From positions 1-64,000 of the forward strand of contig NZ_JALJCK010000004.1 in assembly GCF_022899355.1 (NCBI RefSeq): 64,000 bases of DNA, in the 5' to 3' direction. Both the position numbers and the translations under genes were made by a program. The stretch is from Shinella yambaruensis. GTDB taxonomy: Bacteria; Pseudomonadota; Alphaproteobacteria; Rhizobiales; Rhizobiaceae. The first letter of the stretch is position 1, and the number at the start of each line of letters is the position of its first letter. Shown piece by piece: positions 26,247-36,535 of the stretch. Below the pieces are notes generated by a model that made no database searches, was not told the DNA's origin, and saw only the letters and a list, made by a program, of their open reading frames with translations.

Positions 26247-27586
26247 CAGTCGCCGTCCGCGAAGGAGAAGCCGGCGCCGAGCCCGATCGCCCCGCCATAT
26301 TCGGTGTTGAGGCGCAGGATGAGGTCACGCGTGTTGACGAGGAGGAAGGCGATCTTCTGCTGTTCTTCCGGCGTCGAGACGGCCTTTTCGATATCGGGAT
26401 CGATGGTCGGCGCGACGCGGCGCAGGGCTTTCAGCACGAAATCGACATTGCCGGCGATGGAGACGAAGTTCGGATCGATGAGATCGGCCATGCCCGATGT
26501 GTCGAACAGCGTCTGCAGGCCTTCGATATTGGCGTTGATCGAGGTCCAGGTGTTGCCGGAACGCCAGAAGACCGCCGATTTCGGGCGTGCCGTGCCGCCG
26601 TTGCGGTAGAAGGTCTCGATGCGCTGGTCGCGCACCGCCTCCGCGCCGTGAACGAGGATGCCGAGGAGCGCGGTGATCGCCTCCTTGCCGGTGCGGAAGA
26701 CCGGGTTCTGCGGGCCGGGATGTTTCCAGTCCCGCTGCACGCCGTCGGGCGCGTCCCAGGCCGCGACGAGCTGACCGGCCGTCGTCTCGATATGGCGGGC
26801 GACGGCGGCGGCATAGCGGCAGCGGAAGCTGTCCGGCGTCGCCATCAGCGTTTCCGCGCCGGTGCCGTAGAGCGCGAATTCGAGCGCGCCAAATCCCTGG
26901 ATCGCTACGCTCTTGCCGGCCATGGCCGCGGCGTCCGTATCCGCTTCGTCGGCCTTCTGCAGCAGCGCCTGCACCTGCTTCAGGCCGGTGCTCTTGCGGT
27001 CGGGGTAGAAGAGGATGCGCTCGAAGCGGTTGTCGTCGATGACCGGGCCGATGCGCACGATCTCGATGCGCCCCCAGTCGGCAACCGCCTGCCGGAAGGC
27101 ATCGTCGACCGTCTTGCGGCCGCCCTCGGAGGGCGCCTTGCAGAAGGCGGCGGTCGTTTCGGCGAGCGTGCCGGCGGAGGCCTGGAAGCTGCGGTAGCCG
27201 GGGCGGATGACCTCGTCGACCGCGCGCGTCATGATGCCGACCACGCTCTCGTCCGTCAGCGCGGGCGGCACGGGCGCCTCGCCCTCCTGCGCCGGCGCCG
27301 GCAGGGCGGCGGCGAGCATCAGGCCGGCGGCGAGAAGCAGGGTCGGCAGTCGCCGCCCCCCCTCTGCCCTGCCGGGCATCTCCCCCTCAGGGGGGGAGAT
27401 TGGATGGAGCGCTGTCTCGCCTCTCTCTAGCGGTGCGGTTTGAGCAAGGTTCTTGCTTCTTGCCGATCTCCCCCCTTGAGGGGGAGATGCCCGGCAGGGC
27501 AGAGGGGGGTGAGCCCCCCCGAAAGCAAGGGCGATGCTTTCGAAAAGCGCGGCGAAACGACGGAAAGAGGGGCGCTGGATGGGCAT
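26246..27586 (-). CDS. Imelysin-family periplasmic protein with a repeat inserted in its N-terminus
   Basis: A 446-residue frame starting at the ATG at 27586, which overlaps the upstream stop as TGATG. From about residue 85 comes a hydrophobic signal core (LPTLLLAAGLMLAAALPAPA), then the imelysin (peptidase M75) domain. The first domain motif differs from GxHxxE and reads AIQGFGALEFALYG. Residues about 27-77 are encoded by a 155-bp palindromic element, in frame. An alternative ATG at 27379, itself inside the element, would give a normal-length signal peptide (MPGRAEGGRRLPTLLLAAG) and a 377-residue protein. Which start is used cannot be decided from sequence. Imelysins are iron-regulated surface or periplasmic proteins. 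Confidence 0.78.
   Translation of the reverse strand: MPIQRPSFRRFAALFESIALAFGGAHPPLPCRASPPQGGRSARSKNLAQTAPLERGETALHPISPPEGEMPGRAEGGRRLPTLLLAAGLMLAAALPAPAQEGEAPVPPALTDESVVGIMTRAVDEVIRPGYRSFQASAGTLAETTAAFCKAPSEGGRKTVDDAFRQAVADWGRIEIVRIGPVIDDNRFERILFYPDRKSTGLKQVQALLQKADEADTDAAAMAGKSVAIQGFGALEFALYGTGAETLMATPDSFRCRYAAAVARHIETTAGQLVAAWDAPDGVQRDWKHPGPQNPVFRTGKEAITALLGILVHGAEAVRDQRIETFYRNGGTARPKSAVFWRSGNTWTSINANIEGLQTLFDTSGMADLIDPNFVSIAGNVDFVLKALRRVAPTIDPDIEKAVSTPEEQQKIAFLLVNTRDLILRLNTEYGGAIGLGAGFSFADGD
27356..27510. repeat. 155-bp palindromic element inside a coding region
   Basis: Arms at 27357-27400 and 27465-27509 are inverted copies that differ at one or two positions. Each arm contains its own small hairpin (ATCTCCCCCTCA/GGGGGGAGAT) and the CTGCCCTGCCGGGCAT block typical of RIME-type repeats in Rhizobiaceae. 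The centre (27401-27464) is unrelated. All of it is open in the imelysin reading frame. Confidence 0.8.
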
Positions 27587-29121
27587 CAGAGGCTCTCCAA
27601 AAAAGTCAGAAGGGCGTCGCGGTCGTGTTTTTCCAGCGCGGCGAAGCGGTCGCGTGCCGTCTCAGCCTCCCCGCCGTGCCAGAGGATGGCCTCGGTGAGG
27701 TTGCGGGCGCGCCCGTCATGCAGGAAGAACGTATGGCCGTTGACGGTTTTTGTAAGGCCGATGCCCCAGAGTGGCGGCGTGCGCCATTCCCGCCCGGTCG
27801 CCACGCCGACCGCCTGCCCGTCGGCAAGGCCCTCGCCCATGTCGTGCAGCAGGAAATCGGAATAGGGCCAGATGAGCTGGAAGGCATGGGCCTTGTTGCC
27901 GGCGTCGCGCCGGGTAACGAATTTCGGCTGATGGCAGCTTGTACAGCCTGTCTCGTAGAAGATGCGCTTGCCGTTCAGCGTTTCGGCGAAACTCGCCTTG
28001 CGCCGCGCCGGCACGGCAAGGTTCTCCGCATAGAAGGTGACGAGGTCCATCACCGGCGGCGGGGCTTCGGCATCGCCGAGCCGCTTCTGCACGCCGTCCG
28101 GCCGGTCGAGGCAGGCTTTTTGCGCCGGCGTGCAGTCGCCCTGGTGCAGCGGCACGTCCGGCGTCGAAAGGCCGATGTCGAAGGCGAAGGCGTCGGCGCT
28201 CTGCTGGCGCACGGTGGCCGACTGCGCCTTCCAGCCGAACCGGCCGAGCGTCTCCTTGCCCGTCTTCGGATCGATGGCGATGGCCGCCTTGCCGCTGATG
28301 CCGTCGCCATCCTTGTCGTCGGGGTCGGCAAGGGCGAGAATATCCGCCTCGTGGATCGCCTGGACGAGGCCGAGGCCGAGCATCGGCTGGGTGACGCGCG
28401 GCGAGAGCGTCGTCGTCGCATCGAGGTCGCCATAGGCGAGATCGGCGACGGAATATGTCGGCCGGCGCAGCGTGACGACCTCGCCGCCGGCAAGCGTCAC
28501 CGGTTCCTCGGTATAGTCGATCACCATGCGGCCCTCGGCCTTGAGGCCGGGTATGGCGAGATCCTGAAGCTGGCGGCCGTAGATCGGATCCGGCAGGCTC
28601 ATCTCGCGAAAACTTTTCAGCGCCGCCTCGTCCTCCGGCGTCCTTGCCGCGCGGGCGAGGCGCAGGAACATCGACGTCGCCTCGGCGGCGCCCTCCGGCG
28701 GATGGCCGCGGCCGTCCTTGATGTGGCAGGTCTGGCAGGAGCGCGCATTGTAGAGCGGCCCGAGCCCGTCGGAGGCCTGGGTGGAGGAGGGCGAGGAGAC
28801 CCAGAGTTTCTGGAAGAGCGCATTGCCGAGCTTGAACGTCTCTTCCTCCGCGAAGGTGAGGTTCTCGGAGAAGTGGGAGAAGCTGTTGACGTTGACGGAT
28901 GCAAGTGAGGTCGCCGCCCCGCCGGACATCGCCTCATAGGCTTCGGCCTTGGAAAAATCCGTCGTTAGCGCCGTCACCGCGGCGACGCGCTTGCGATCCT
29001 TTTCGGAAAGATCATCGCGCCCGCGGCCGGTGGAATGGGCAGGTCCCAGAGCGAAAACGCCCGCCACGACGGACACCGCGGCAAGAGCCGCGAGCAGAGG
29101 GCGGGCGGGGCGTTCTGTCAT
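27586..29121 (-). CDS. Di-haem oxidoreductase (DUF1111), putative peroxidase
   Basis: A 511-residue exported c-type cytochrome. A short signal peptide precedes two haem sites: SCQTCH near residue 130 and GCTSCH near residue 395. The C-terminal LWGIGLTKTVNGHTFFLHDG is the family signature. Such di-haem proteins occur with imelysins and DUF1513 proteins and may oxidise iron or thiols in the periplasm; this is not proven. The ATG at 29121 is chosen because it directly precedes the signal peptide; a further ATG at 29169 overlaps the upstream stop region. It is coupled to the downstream imelysin gene by TGATG. Confidence 0.85.
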   Translation of the reverse strand: MTERPARPLLAALAAVSVVAGVFALGPAHSTGRGRDDLSEKDRKRVAAVTALTTDFSKAEAYEAMSGGAATSLASVNVNSFSHFSENLTFAEEETFKLGNALFQKLWVSSPSSTQASDGLGPLYNARSCQTCHIKDGRGHPPEGAAEATSMFLRLARAARTPEDEAALKSFREMSLPDPIYGRQLQDLAIPGLKAEGRMVIDYTEEPVTLAGGEVVTLRRPTYSVADLAYGDLDATTTLSPRVTQPMLGLGLVQAIHEADILALADPDDKDGDGISGKAAIAIDPKTGKETLGRFGWKAQSATVRQQSADAFAFDIGLSTPDVPLHQGDCTPAQKACLDRPDGVQKRLGDAEAPPPVMDLVTFYAENLAVPARRKASFAETLNGKRIFYETGCTSCHQPKFVTRRDAGNKAHAFQLIWPYSDFLLHDMGEGLADGQAVGVATGREWRTPPLWGIGLTKTVNGHTFFLHDGRARNLTEAILWHGGEAETARDRFAALEKHDRDALLTFLESL

Positions 29122-29165
29122 GTATGGATCGGGCCGCCCCCCGGGGGGAGGCGGCCCGCCTTCTA

Positions 29166-30443
29166 TCATTGGAAGACAGCGTTAGGATTATCCAGGCTGT
29201 CGGAGCCTTCAAGCTCGATCGTGCCGAGGTCGAGCGAGGCGATCACGCGTTCGATCGTCCTGGTCTGGTCGATCAGGCTGTCGACGGCGGCCTGGACGAC
29301 CTTGTTGCCCTCTTCGTTGCCCTCACCGATCATCTGGTCGTAGGCTTCGCCGCCTTCCGCGCGGTCCACCAGCGCCTTGAAGGCGGCGTGGCTGGCGTCG
29401 AGCTTGGCCTTCATCTCCGTGTCGAGCGCGGCGTCCTTTTCCGCGACCAGCTCGGAGAGCGACGGGCCGGCGAGCTTCGAGCCGTCCGCACGGGTATATT
29501 CGCCCGTATAGACGGTCTGGATGCCGACGACATCGTAGTAGTGCGAATTGTGCGTGTTGTCGGAGAAGCAATCGTGCTCTTCTTCCGGATCGTGCAGCAG
29601 GAGGCCGAGCTTCATGCGCTCGCCGGCAAGTTCGCCATAGGAGAGCGAGCCCATGCCGGTCAGCATGGCGGTGATGCCGGCCTTCGGATCCGACGTCACG
29701 TTCTTGGCGGCGTCGCCATCCGGCGCCCAGGCCGCCACCATCTCTTCCAGATCGGTGACGAGCAGCGAGGATGCGGCCTTCAGGTAGGCGGCGCGGCGGT
29801 CGCAATTGCCGTTGGTGCAATTGGCCGTGTCATAGTCGCTCGCCTGGCGGTTGCCCGCGCCCTTGCCGGTGCCGTTGAGATCCTGGCCCCACAGCAGGAA
29901 CTCGATGGCGTGGTAGCCGGTCGCCACGTTGGCTTCCACTTCGCCCGCCTCGTGCAGTTCCTGCAGGACGGCCGGCGTGATGGTGGTGGCGTCGATCGTC
30001 TTGCCGCCGATCTCCAGCTTCGGATTGGCGATGACATTGCCGACGAAGAGGGCGTTCTCGTCGCTCTCCGTGCCGTAGCTGGCATCGACATAGTCGATCA
30101 GGCCCTCGTCGAGCGGCCAGGCGTTGACCTTGCCTTCCCAGTCGTCGACCAGCGGATTGCCGAAGCGATAGGCTTCCGTCTGCTGGTAGGGCACGCGGGA
30201 CTTCAGCCACGCCTCGCGCGCGGCCTTCAGCGTGTCGTCGCCCGGCTTGGCGATGAGCGCGTCGACCGCTGCGTCGAGCGCTTTTGCTGCGTCGAGCGAG
30301 TCGGAGAATTTGGCATGCGCGATTTCGGCATAGTGCTTGACGATCGCGGCCGGATCGGCGGCCGCATGGGCGGAACCGATGGCGAGCCCCGATGTCGCGG
30401 CAGCAAGCGCAAAGGCGGCCGCGCGGAGGAAGGAAGTGGTCAT
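29166..30443 (-). CDS. irpA: Imelysin-family iron-regulated protein (IrpA-like)
   Basis: A 425-residue periplasmic protein. The signal peptide is MTTSFLRAAAFALAAATSGL with cleavage near AHA. The imelysin motif GYHAIEFLLWGQDLNGTGKG holds the conserved GxHxxE near residue 135. A cysteine pair CTNGNC follows. The ATG at 30443 has AGGAGA upstream. It leads the four-gene operon irpA-DUF1111-imelysin-DUF1513. A TTTAGAA-type box 162 bp upstream suggests control by the iron regulator Irr. The role in iron handling is inferred from the family. Confidence 0.88.
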   Translation of the reverse strand: MTTSFLRAAAFALAAATSGLAIGSAHAAADPAAIVKHYAEIAHAKFSDSLDAAKALDAAVDALIAKPGDDTLKAAREAWLKSRVPYQQTEAYRFGNPLVDDWEGKVNAWPLDEGLIDYVDASYGTESDENALFVGNVIANPKLEIGGKTIDATTITPAVLQELHEAGEVEANVATGYHAIEFLLWGQDLNGTGKGAGNRQASDYDTANCTNGNCDRRAAYLKAASSLLVTDLEEMVAAWAPDGDAAKNVTSDPKAGITAMLTGMGSLSYGELAGERMKLGLLLHDPEEEHDCFSDNTHNSHYYDVVGIQTVYTGEYTRADGSKLAGPSLSELVAEKDAALDTEMKAKLDASHAAFKALVDRAEGGEAYDQMIGEGNEEGNKVVQAAVDSLIDQTRTIERVIASLDLGTIELEGSDSLDNPNAVFQ

Positions 30444-30604
30444 GACGTCTCCTGGTGTCCTGTTCGATGTGTCCCCCGACACCGGACGTCACGGCTTGCC
30501 TCCCTTGGCGGCCGCCGCCCGGATGGTCCGGCATCTCGCCGGGCCCGGGATTATTCAGGCGTTACTGTCATGGACCAAATAAAAACTTGTGTCAAAGTGT
30601 ATAG

Positions 30605-30620
30605 TTTAGAACGATTTCAA
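30605..30620. promoter_or_regulatory. Irr-box (ICE motif) candidate
   Basis: TTTAGAACGATTTCAA keeps the left half and centre of the rhizobial iron-control-element consensus (TTTAGAA-N3-TTCTAAA) but the right half is imperfect. It lies upstream of a TTGACA-like box on the minus strand, 162 bp from the irpA start. Confidence 0.45.
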
Positions 30621-30654
30621 GCTGTTCCGGTACACTTGACAGAGCGCAACCGCC

Positions 30655-31944
30655 TCAGGCCTTGCGGCCCATGGCGCAGAAGAAGAAGCCGTCCGTATCG
30701 GTCGAGGCCGGCGTCAGGGTGACGGTCTTGCCGTCGCGCGACCAGGGCTGCGGCTTGTCCGCGCCGAACAGCTTTTTCCAGGTGTCGGTCGCGGGCAGGA
30801 TTTCGAACTCCGGATTGGCCGCGCAGAAGCCGTGCACCTGTTCCTCGTTCTCCTGCGGCAGGATCGAGCAGGTGACATAGAGCAGGAAGCCGCCCGGCCG
30901 CACGAAGGCGCTGGCATTGGCAAGCGCTTCCTGCTGCTGGGTGAGGCGTTCCTCGAGGTTCTTTTCGGTGAGGCGCCATTTGGTGTCCGGCCGGCGGCGC
31001 CAGGTGCCGGTGCCCGTGCAGGGGGCATCGACCAGCACGCGGTCGAAGCGGCCGTTCAGCGGGGCAAGGCTGGCAATGGTCTCATGCACCTGGACATTGC
31101 GCGTGCCGGCACGCTTCAGCCGCTCGATGATCGGGGCGAGGCGCTTGCGGTCGGTGTCGTAGGCGTGCACCTGGCCCTTGTTGTGCATGGCGGCCGCCAT
31201 GGCGAGCGTCTTGCCGCCGCCGCCGGCGCAGAAGTCGAGCACCTGCTCGCCCTCCTGCGGCACGACGAGATCGGCGACGATCTGCGAGCCTTCGTCCTGC
31301 ACCTCGAACCAGCCCTTCTGGAAGGCAAGGTCGGCGGTGACGTTCGGCAGGCGCGAGGGGCCTTCGCCGGCGGGAATGCGGATGCCCTCGCGGGCGATGG
31401 CCGAGGCGACGGCGGCGTTGCGCTCCAGCGCCTTCAGCACCTTGTCGCGGCCGGCCTTCAGCGTGTTGACGCGCAGGTCCAGCGTCGGCCGGCCGGCAAG
31501 CGCCTTGGCTTCCGCCAGCCAGGCCTCGCCGAAATTGGCCTCGAAGGCGGGCTGGATCCATTCGGGAATGTCGCCCTGCACATGCGGCGCGGCGTCGTCG
31601 AGAGTGCGGGCGCGGAAGGCGGCAAGCCTTTCGCCGGAAATGGGCTCGGGGGCGAACCGGTCTCCGTCGAACTCGGCGGCAAGCGCCTCGGGGGCGAGGC
31701 CCCATTGCCGTAGGAGCACGGCATGGCCGAGGGCGGCGGGGCTGTCATCGTCCATCAGGAAGGCGTGCGACAGTTTCATGCGCAGCGCGTCATAGACGAT
31801 ATTGCCGATCGCGGCGCGGTCGCCGGAACCGGCGAAGCGATGGGAGAGGCCCCAGTCCTTGAGTGCATCGGCGACGGGGCGCCGCCGCGTCTCGATATCC
31901 GTCAGAACCTCGATGGCTCCCGAGAGCCGCCCACCCAATCGCAT
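30655..31944 (-). CDS. rsmB: 16S rRNA m5C methyltransferase (RsmB/NOP family)
   Basis: A 429-residue SAM-dependent methyltransferase. An N-terminal NusB-like RNA-binding region is followed by the catalytic domain: the SAM motif LDFCAGGGGKTLAMAAAM near residue 235, DAPCTGTGTWRRRPD (first Cys) and LYVTCSILPQENEEQV (catalytic Cys). It modifies cytosine 967-type positions of 16S rRNA. A CGGAG site precedes the ATG. The family resemblance could also fit other NOP-type enzymes, but the NusB-like half favours RsmB. Confidence 0.88.
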   Translation of the reverse strand: MRLGGRLSGAIEVLTDIETRRRPVADALKDWGLSHRFAGSGDRAAIGNIVYDALRMKLSHAFLMDDDSPAALGHAVLLRQWGLAPEALAAEFDGDRFAPEPISGERLAAFRARTLDDAAPHVQGDIPEWIQPAFEANFGEAWLAEAKALAGRPTLDLRVNTLKAGRDKVLKALERNAAVASAIAREGIRIPAGEGPSRLPNVTADLAFQKGWFEVQDEGSQIVADLVVPQEGEQVLDFCAGGGGKTLAMAAAMHNKGQVHAYDTDRKRLAPIIERLKRAGTRNVQVHETIASLAPLNGRFDRVLVDAPCTGTGTWRRRPDTKWRLTEKNLEERLTQQQEALANASAFVRPGGFLLYVTCSILPQENEEQVHGFCAANPEFEILPATDTWKKLFGADKPQPWSRDGKTVTLTPASTDTDGFFFCAMGRKA

Positions 31945-32019
31945 CCGTCATCTCCGTTTTGCGTCGTGGTAGCGGCGGAATGCGCGAAGGGCAAGCCGGG
32001 AGCCGCACAATAGCGCTCG

Positions 32020-32382
32020 TCAGCCGATGACTTCGTAACAGATCTTGGCGTGGCCGGAGCGGATCATGCCGATGTTGGAGGCGGCGGCCTTGGAGAGGTC
32101 GAGCACCCGGCCGCGGATGAACGGGCCGCGATCGTTGATGCGCACCACGACGCTCTTGCCGTTGTTCGCGTTGGTGACCTTCACCTTGGTGCCGAAGCGC
32201 AGGCTCCGGTGGGCGGCCGTCAGGAGGTTCGGGTTCATGCGCTCGCCGGAGGCGGTGCGCGAGTGCAGCGCATACCAGGAGGCACGACCGCAACCGGCGG
32301 CCTTAGCATCGGAGAATGTAACGAAGGTGGAGGAGGCTGTGACGAGCGAGGCGAGTGCGAGGCTGGAGAGCTTGAGCATCAT
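32020..32382 (-). CDS. RlpA-like double-psi beta-barrel secreted protein
   Basis: A 120-residue protein: a signal peptide of about 29 residues ([18 protein letters not shown]) and one double-psi beta-barrel domain ([40 protein letters not shown]). RlpA proteins cleave glycan strands lacking stem peptides at the septum, but this short form lacks the SPOR domain. It may be a periplasmic glycan-binding or lytic protein. It precedes rsmB by 75 bp on the same strand. Confidence 0.82.
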   Translation of the reverse strand: MMLKLSSLALASLVTASSTFVTFSDAKAAGCGRASWYALHSRTASGERMNPNLLTAAHRSLRFGTKVKVTNANNGKSVVVRINDRGPFIRGRVLDLSKAAASNIGMIRSGHAKICYEVIG

Positions 32383-32743
32383 GTATCGGATGACCTTCCG
32401 GGAAAGTTGCGAATTTCCGCTGTGATGATCGCCCTATGAGGAAGCAAAAATGGCAAAAACGTGCCTCAACCCGCCGCAATTGCTGTGGGGAGGCCGTGCG
32501 ATATACAGTCCATCGCCGGCGATGGATTTTTGATCTTCGTTCGGATGGCGGAAAAGAATCTTCCGAATCAGTCACTAAACTGGATCGACTTGCAAGTTGG
32601 AATGGTCATCCGACAATCGCGCAAATTCTCGGAAAAAACTTTCAATATTAGCAGTTACTGCGCATGAATTCGGCGGCAAAAATGAGGCAGATAAATTAAA
32701 GGTTGTATTGAATCGCAAAAGCCAGCCCTGCCGGCCTCGCCCC
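32383..32743. other. AT-richer intergenic region
   Basis: About 360 bp with clearly lower GC than the surroundings and no supported gene. Short reading frames exist (e.g. 32436-32651 plus) but have no ribosome-binding site and no family resemblance. It probably holds the rlpA-like promoter and the 3' region of the SDR gene. Confidence 0.4.
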
Positions 32744-33615
32744 TCAACCGCGCCAGCAACCGGCCGCGTGGAGCTCGGCGAGCGACTGGCGATAGTCCGG
32801 GAAGCGAAGTTCGAAGCCGGCAGCACGCAGCTTGGCGTTCGAGACGCGCTTGTTCTCTGCGTAGAAAGACCGGGCCATGGGAGAAAGTTCCGCCCTCTCG
32901 AAAGGAATATCCGGCGGCACCGGCAGGCCCATCAGCCGGGCGGCTTCCGCCACCACGTCCTGTGGCGGACCGGGCTCGTTGTCGGTGATGTTCCAGAGGC
33001 CGCCGAGGGACTTCTGTGCAAGGAAGAGGGCCGAACGGCCGATATCCTCGACGCGGATGCGGTTGAACACCTGGTCCTTCTTGACGAGGCGGCGCGCGGT
33101 GCCCTCTTCCATGTTGCGCAGCGCATTGCGGCCCGGCCCGTAGATGCCGGCAAGGCGCAGCACGGCGACGGGCAGGCCCGAGGCCCTGCCGAAGTCGAGC
33201 CAGCGGTTCTCCGCCTCCACCCGCTCGACGGAGCGGGCGGAAACCGGGTTCAGCGCGGTATCCTCGTCCACCCAGCCGCCCTTGTGGTCGCCGTAGACGC
33301 CGACGGTCGAGAGGTAGCCGGCCCAGGCGAGCTCCGGCATCAGGGCGGAGATCGGCGGCATGCCGGCGCGGAACAGCGGGTCGCCCTCCTTGCCGGGCGC
33401 GATGGACTGCACGACATGGGTGGCGCGCGCCATGTCGGTCGCAAGGGCCTCGGGGATCGAGCCGCCGTCATAGAGGATCGGCGCGATGCCGAGGGCGCGA
33501 AGGCCCTCCGACTTTTCCGCCGATCGCGTCGTGCCGGAGACGGAAAAGCCGGCCGCCCTGAAGGTCTGGCCGATGGCCCTGCCGGAGAAGCCGGCGCCGA
33601 GGATCAGGAGGTGCG

Positions 33616-33619
<4 letters not shown>
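32744..33619 (-). CDS. NAD-dependent epimerase/SDR-family protein (YeeZ-like)
   Basis: A 291-residue extended SDR-like protein. The nucleotide-binding [13 protein letters not shown] starts the protein and [20 protein letters not shown] contains the active-site-like Ser and Tyr; the usual YxxxK is not intact. [12 protein letters not shown] is the sugar-nucleotide-epimerase-like segment. Substrate unknown. It begins four bases inside the queG gene (ATGA). Confidence 0.82.
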
Positions 33620-34761
<1,142 letters not shown>

Positions 34762-34771
34762 CGCCCCGTCC

Positions 34772-35464
34772 TCAGAAGTCGAGGTCCGCGTAATGCGAGA
34801 CCGGGGTGACGCCGCGCACGCGCTCGGCCAGCAGCGGGCGGAAGGAGGGGCGGGACTTCAGCCGCTGGTACCAGTCCTTGGCCTGTGGCGCGTCCGCCCA
34901 GTTGATCTCGCCCATATAATCGAGCACCGAAAGACAGGCCGCGGCGGCAAGGTCGGCATAGCTGAGGCGATCGCCGGCAAGATAGGTGCGCGAACCGGCC
35001 AGCCAGGAAAGATACTTCATGTGCTGGCGGATATTGGCGCGCGAATTGCGCAGGATCTTGCTGTCCGGCGGGCCGCCGCCCTGGTCCGGCGTCATCTGCA
35101 GCTTGAAGATGCGCTCGCGCACCAGCGGGCGCGTCACGTCCTGCTCCATCTTCTGCAGGAACCATTCCGTCAGGCGGCGGATTTCCGCGCGCTGGAAGGG
35201 GTCTTCGGCGAGCAGCCGGCGGTCGCGCTTCAGGACGCCGTGCGTCTCGTCGAGATATTCGGAGATGATGCTCGCGCCGCAGAGCGCCCGCATGCTGTCG
35301 TCGACATAGACGGGCAGCGTTCCGGCCGGGTTGAGGGCGAGGAAATCGCGCCGGTTTTCCCAGGGCTGTTCTTCGGCAAGCTCCGTCTGGAACCCGTATT
35401 CCGCCAGGATCAGGCGGACGAAGCGGGACGCGGCGGACATCGGGTGATGATAGAGTGTGGGCAT
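34772..35464 (-). CDS. Glutathione S-transferase family protein
   Basis: A 230-residue protein. The thioredoxin-like N-terminal domain shows [12 protein letters not shown] with the cis-proline and the [10 protein letters not shown] Glu-Ser-type turn that binds glutathione; a helical C-terminal domain follows ([15 protein letters not shown]). The fold is clear, the substrate is not. It starts the GST-queG-SDR operon and is divergent from uppP. Confidence 0.85.
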   Translation of the reverse strand: MPTLYHHPMSAASRFVRLILAEYGFQTELAEEQPWENRRDFLALNPAGTLPVYVDDSMRALCGASIISEYLDETHGVLKRDRRLLAEDPFQRAEIRRLTEWFLQKMEQDVTRPLVRERIFKLQMTPDQGGGPPDSKILRNSRANIRQHMKYLSWLAGSRTYLAGDRLSYADLAAAACLSVLDYMGEINWADAPQAKDWYQRLKSRPSFRPLLAERVRGVTPVSHYADLDF

Positions 35465-35603
35465 CAGGCTGCTTTGCTGGTCTTGCGGAAGGGGCTGTGG
35501 CCGGGTCGAGCGCGCATGCGGGCTGATTTGACCATGGCTGATTTGACGAACCTATAGAAATTTGGTGGTACAAACACAAGCGAATCGGGCTTTTTGCCGT
35601 ATG

Positions 35604-35644
35604 AGCCTCCCACAAAACCTCCGGGCGGGGTTTTGTGGGAGGCT
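35604..35644. promoter_or_regulatory. Strong hairpin in the uppP leader
   Basis: AGCCTCCCACAAAACC (35604-35619) and GGTTTTGTGGGAGGCT (35629-35644) are a perfect 16-bp inverted repeat with a 9-base loop, ending 51 bp before the uppP ATG. No U-run follows, so it is not a classic terminator. It could stabilise or regulate the uppP mRNA, or bind a protein. Just upstream, GGCTGATTTGAC is repeated directly at 35521 and 35536. Confidence 0.6.
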
Positions 35645-35695
35645 CGAAGCCCGCTTCATTCCGTGGCTTTCGTCCCCTTTCCCCAAGGAACCTAC

Positions 35696-36502
35696 ATGGC
35701 AGACCAGTCCATCGTCAGCGCCCTCATTCTCGGTTTGATCGAGGGCCTGACCGAATTCATCCCGGTGTCCTCCACCGCCCATATCCTGCTCGCCGGGCAC
35801 TTCCTCGGCTTCAAGTCGCCAGGCAACACCTTCGCCGTGCTAATCCAGCTCGGCGCGATCCTCGCCATCCTCTCCGTCTACGCGGCCAAGCTGCTCCGCA
35901 TCGCCTTTGCGCTGCCGTCGAGCCCGGAGGCGCGGCGCTTCGTCGCGAGCGTGCTCATCGCCTTCCTGCCGGCCGCCGTCATCGGCGCGCTGGCGCATGA
36001 TTTCATCAAGACGGTGCTCTTCGAAACCCCGATGCTGATCTGCATCGTGCTGATCGTCGGCGGCGTCATCCTCTACGTGATCGACCGCCTGCCGCTCCAG
36101 CCGCGCTATACGGATGCGATGAAGTACCCGCCGTCGCTCGCCTTCAAGATCGGCCTTTGCCAGTGCCTGGCCATGATCCCCGGCACCTCGCGCTCGGGGG
36201 CGACGATCGCCGGCGCCCTGCTGATGGGCACGGACAAGCGCTCGGCGGCGGAGTTTTCCTTCTTCCTCGCCATGCCGACCATGGTCGGCGCCTTCACGCT
36301 CGATCTCTACAAGAACCGCGACGCGCTCTCGTCCGACGACCTTCTCGTCATCGGCGTCGGCTTCGTCGCAGCCTTCGTGGCGGGTCTCTTCGTCGTGCGC
36401 TCGCTGCTCGACTTCGTCTCGCGCCGCGGCTTCACGCTGTTCGCCATCTGGCGGATCGTCGTGGGAACGCTGGGCCTGATCGGCCTTCTGATCTTCGGGT
36501 GA
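35696..36502 (+). CDS. uppP: Undecaprenyl-diphosphatase
   Basis: A 268-residue membrane enzyme of the BacA type that recycles undecaprenyl pyrophosphate for cell-wall synthesis. Diagnostic segments are [20 protein letters not shown] near residue 12 and [19 protein letters not shown] near residue 160, both holding catalytic residues. Eight or so helices are visible. The ATG at 35696 has AAGGA upstream; an earlier in-frame ATG lies before the leader hairpin and is unlikely. Confidence 0.93.
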   Translation: MADQSIVSALILGLIEGLTEFIPVSSTAHILLAGHFLGFKSPGNTFAVLIQLGAILAILSVYAAKLLRIAFALPSSPEARRFVASVLIAFLPAAVIGALAHDFIKTVLFETPMLICIVLIVGGVILYVIDRLPLQPRYTDAMKYPPSLAFKIGLCQCLAMIPGTSRSGATIAGALLMGTDKRSAAEFSFFLAMPTMVGAFTLDLYKNRDALSSDDLLVIGVGFVAAFVAGLFVVRSLLDFVSRRGFTLFAIWRIVVGTLGLIGLLIFG

Positions 36503-36512
36503 AGATTGTTAC

Positions 36513-36530
36513 GGCCGGCTCTGGCCGGCC
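36513..36530. terminator. Convergent hairpin between uppP and a small gene
   Basis: GGCCGG (36513-36518) pairs with CCGGCC (36525-36530), 10 bases after the uppP stop and just past the end of the convergent small gene. It has no clear U-run, so this is a weak terminator call. Confidence 0.35.
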
Positions 36531-36535
36531 CGCCC

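Noticed and set aside
32436-32651. 71-codon plus-strand frame in an AT-richer gap
   Set aside because: No ribosome-binding site, no signal or domain pattern, and it overlaps a promoter-like region.
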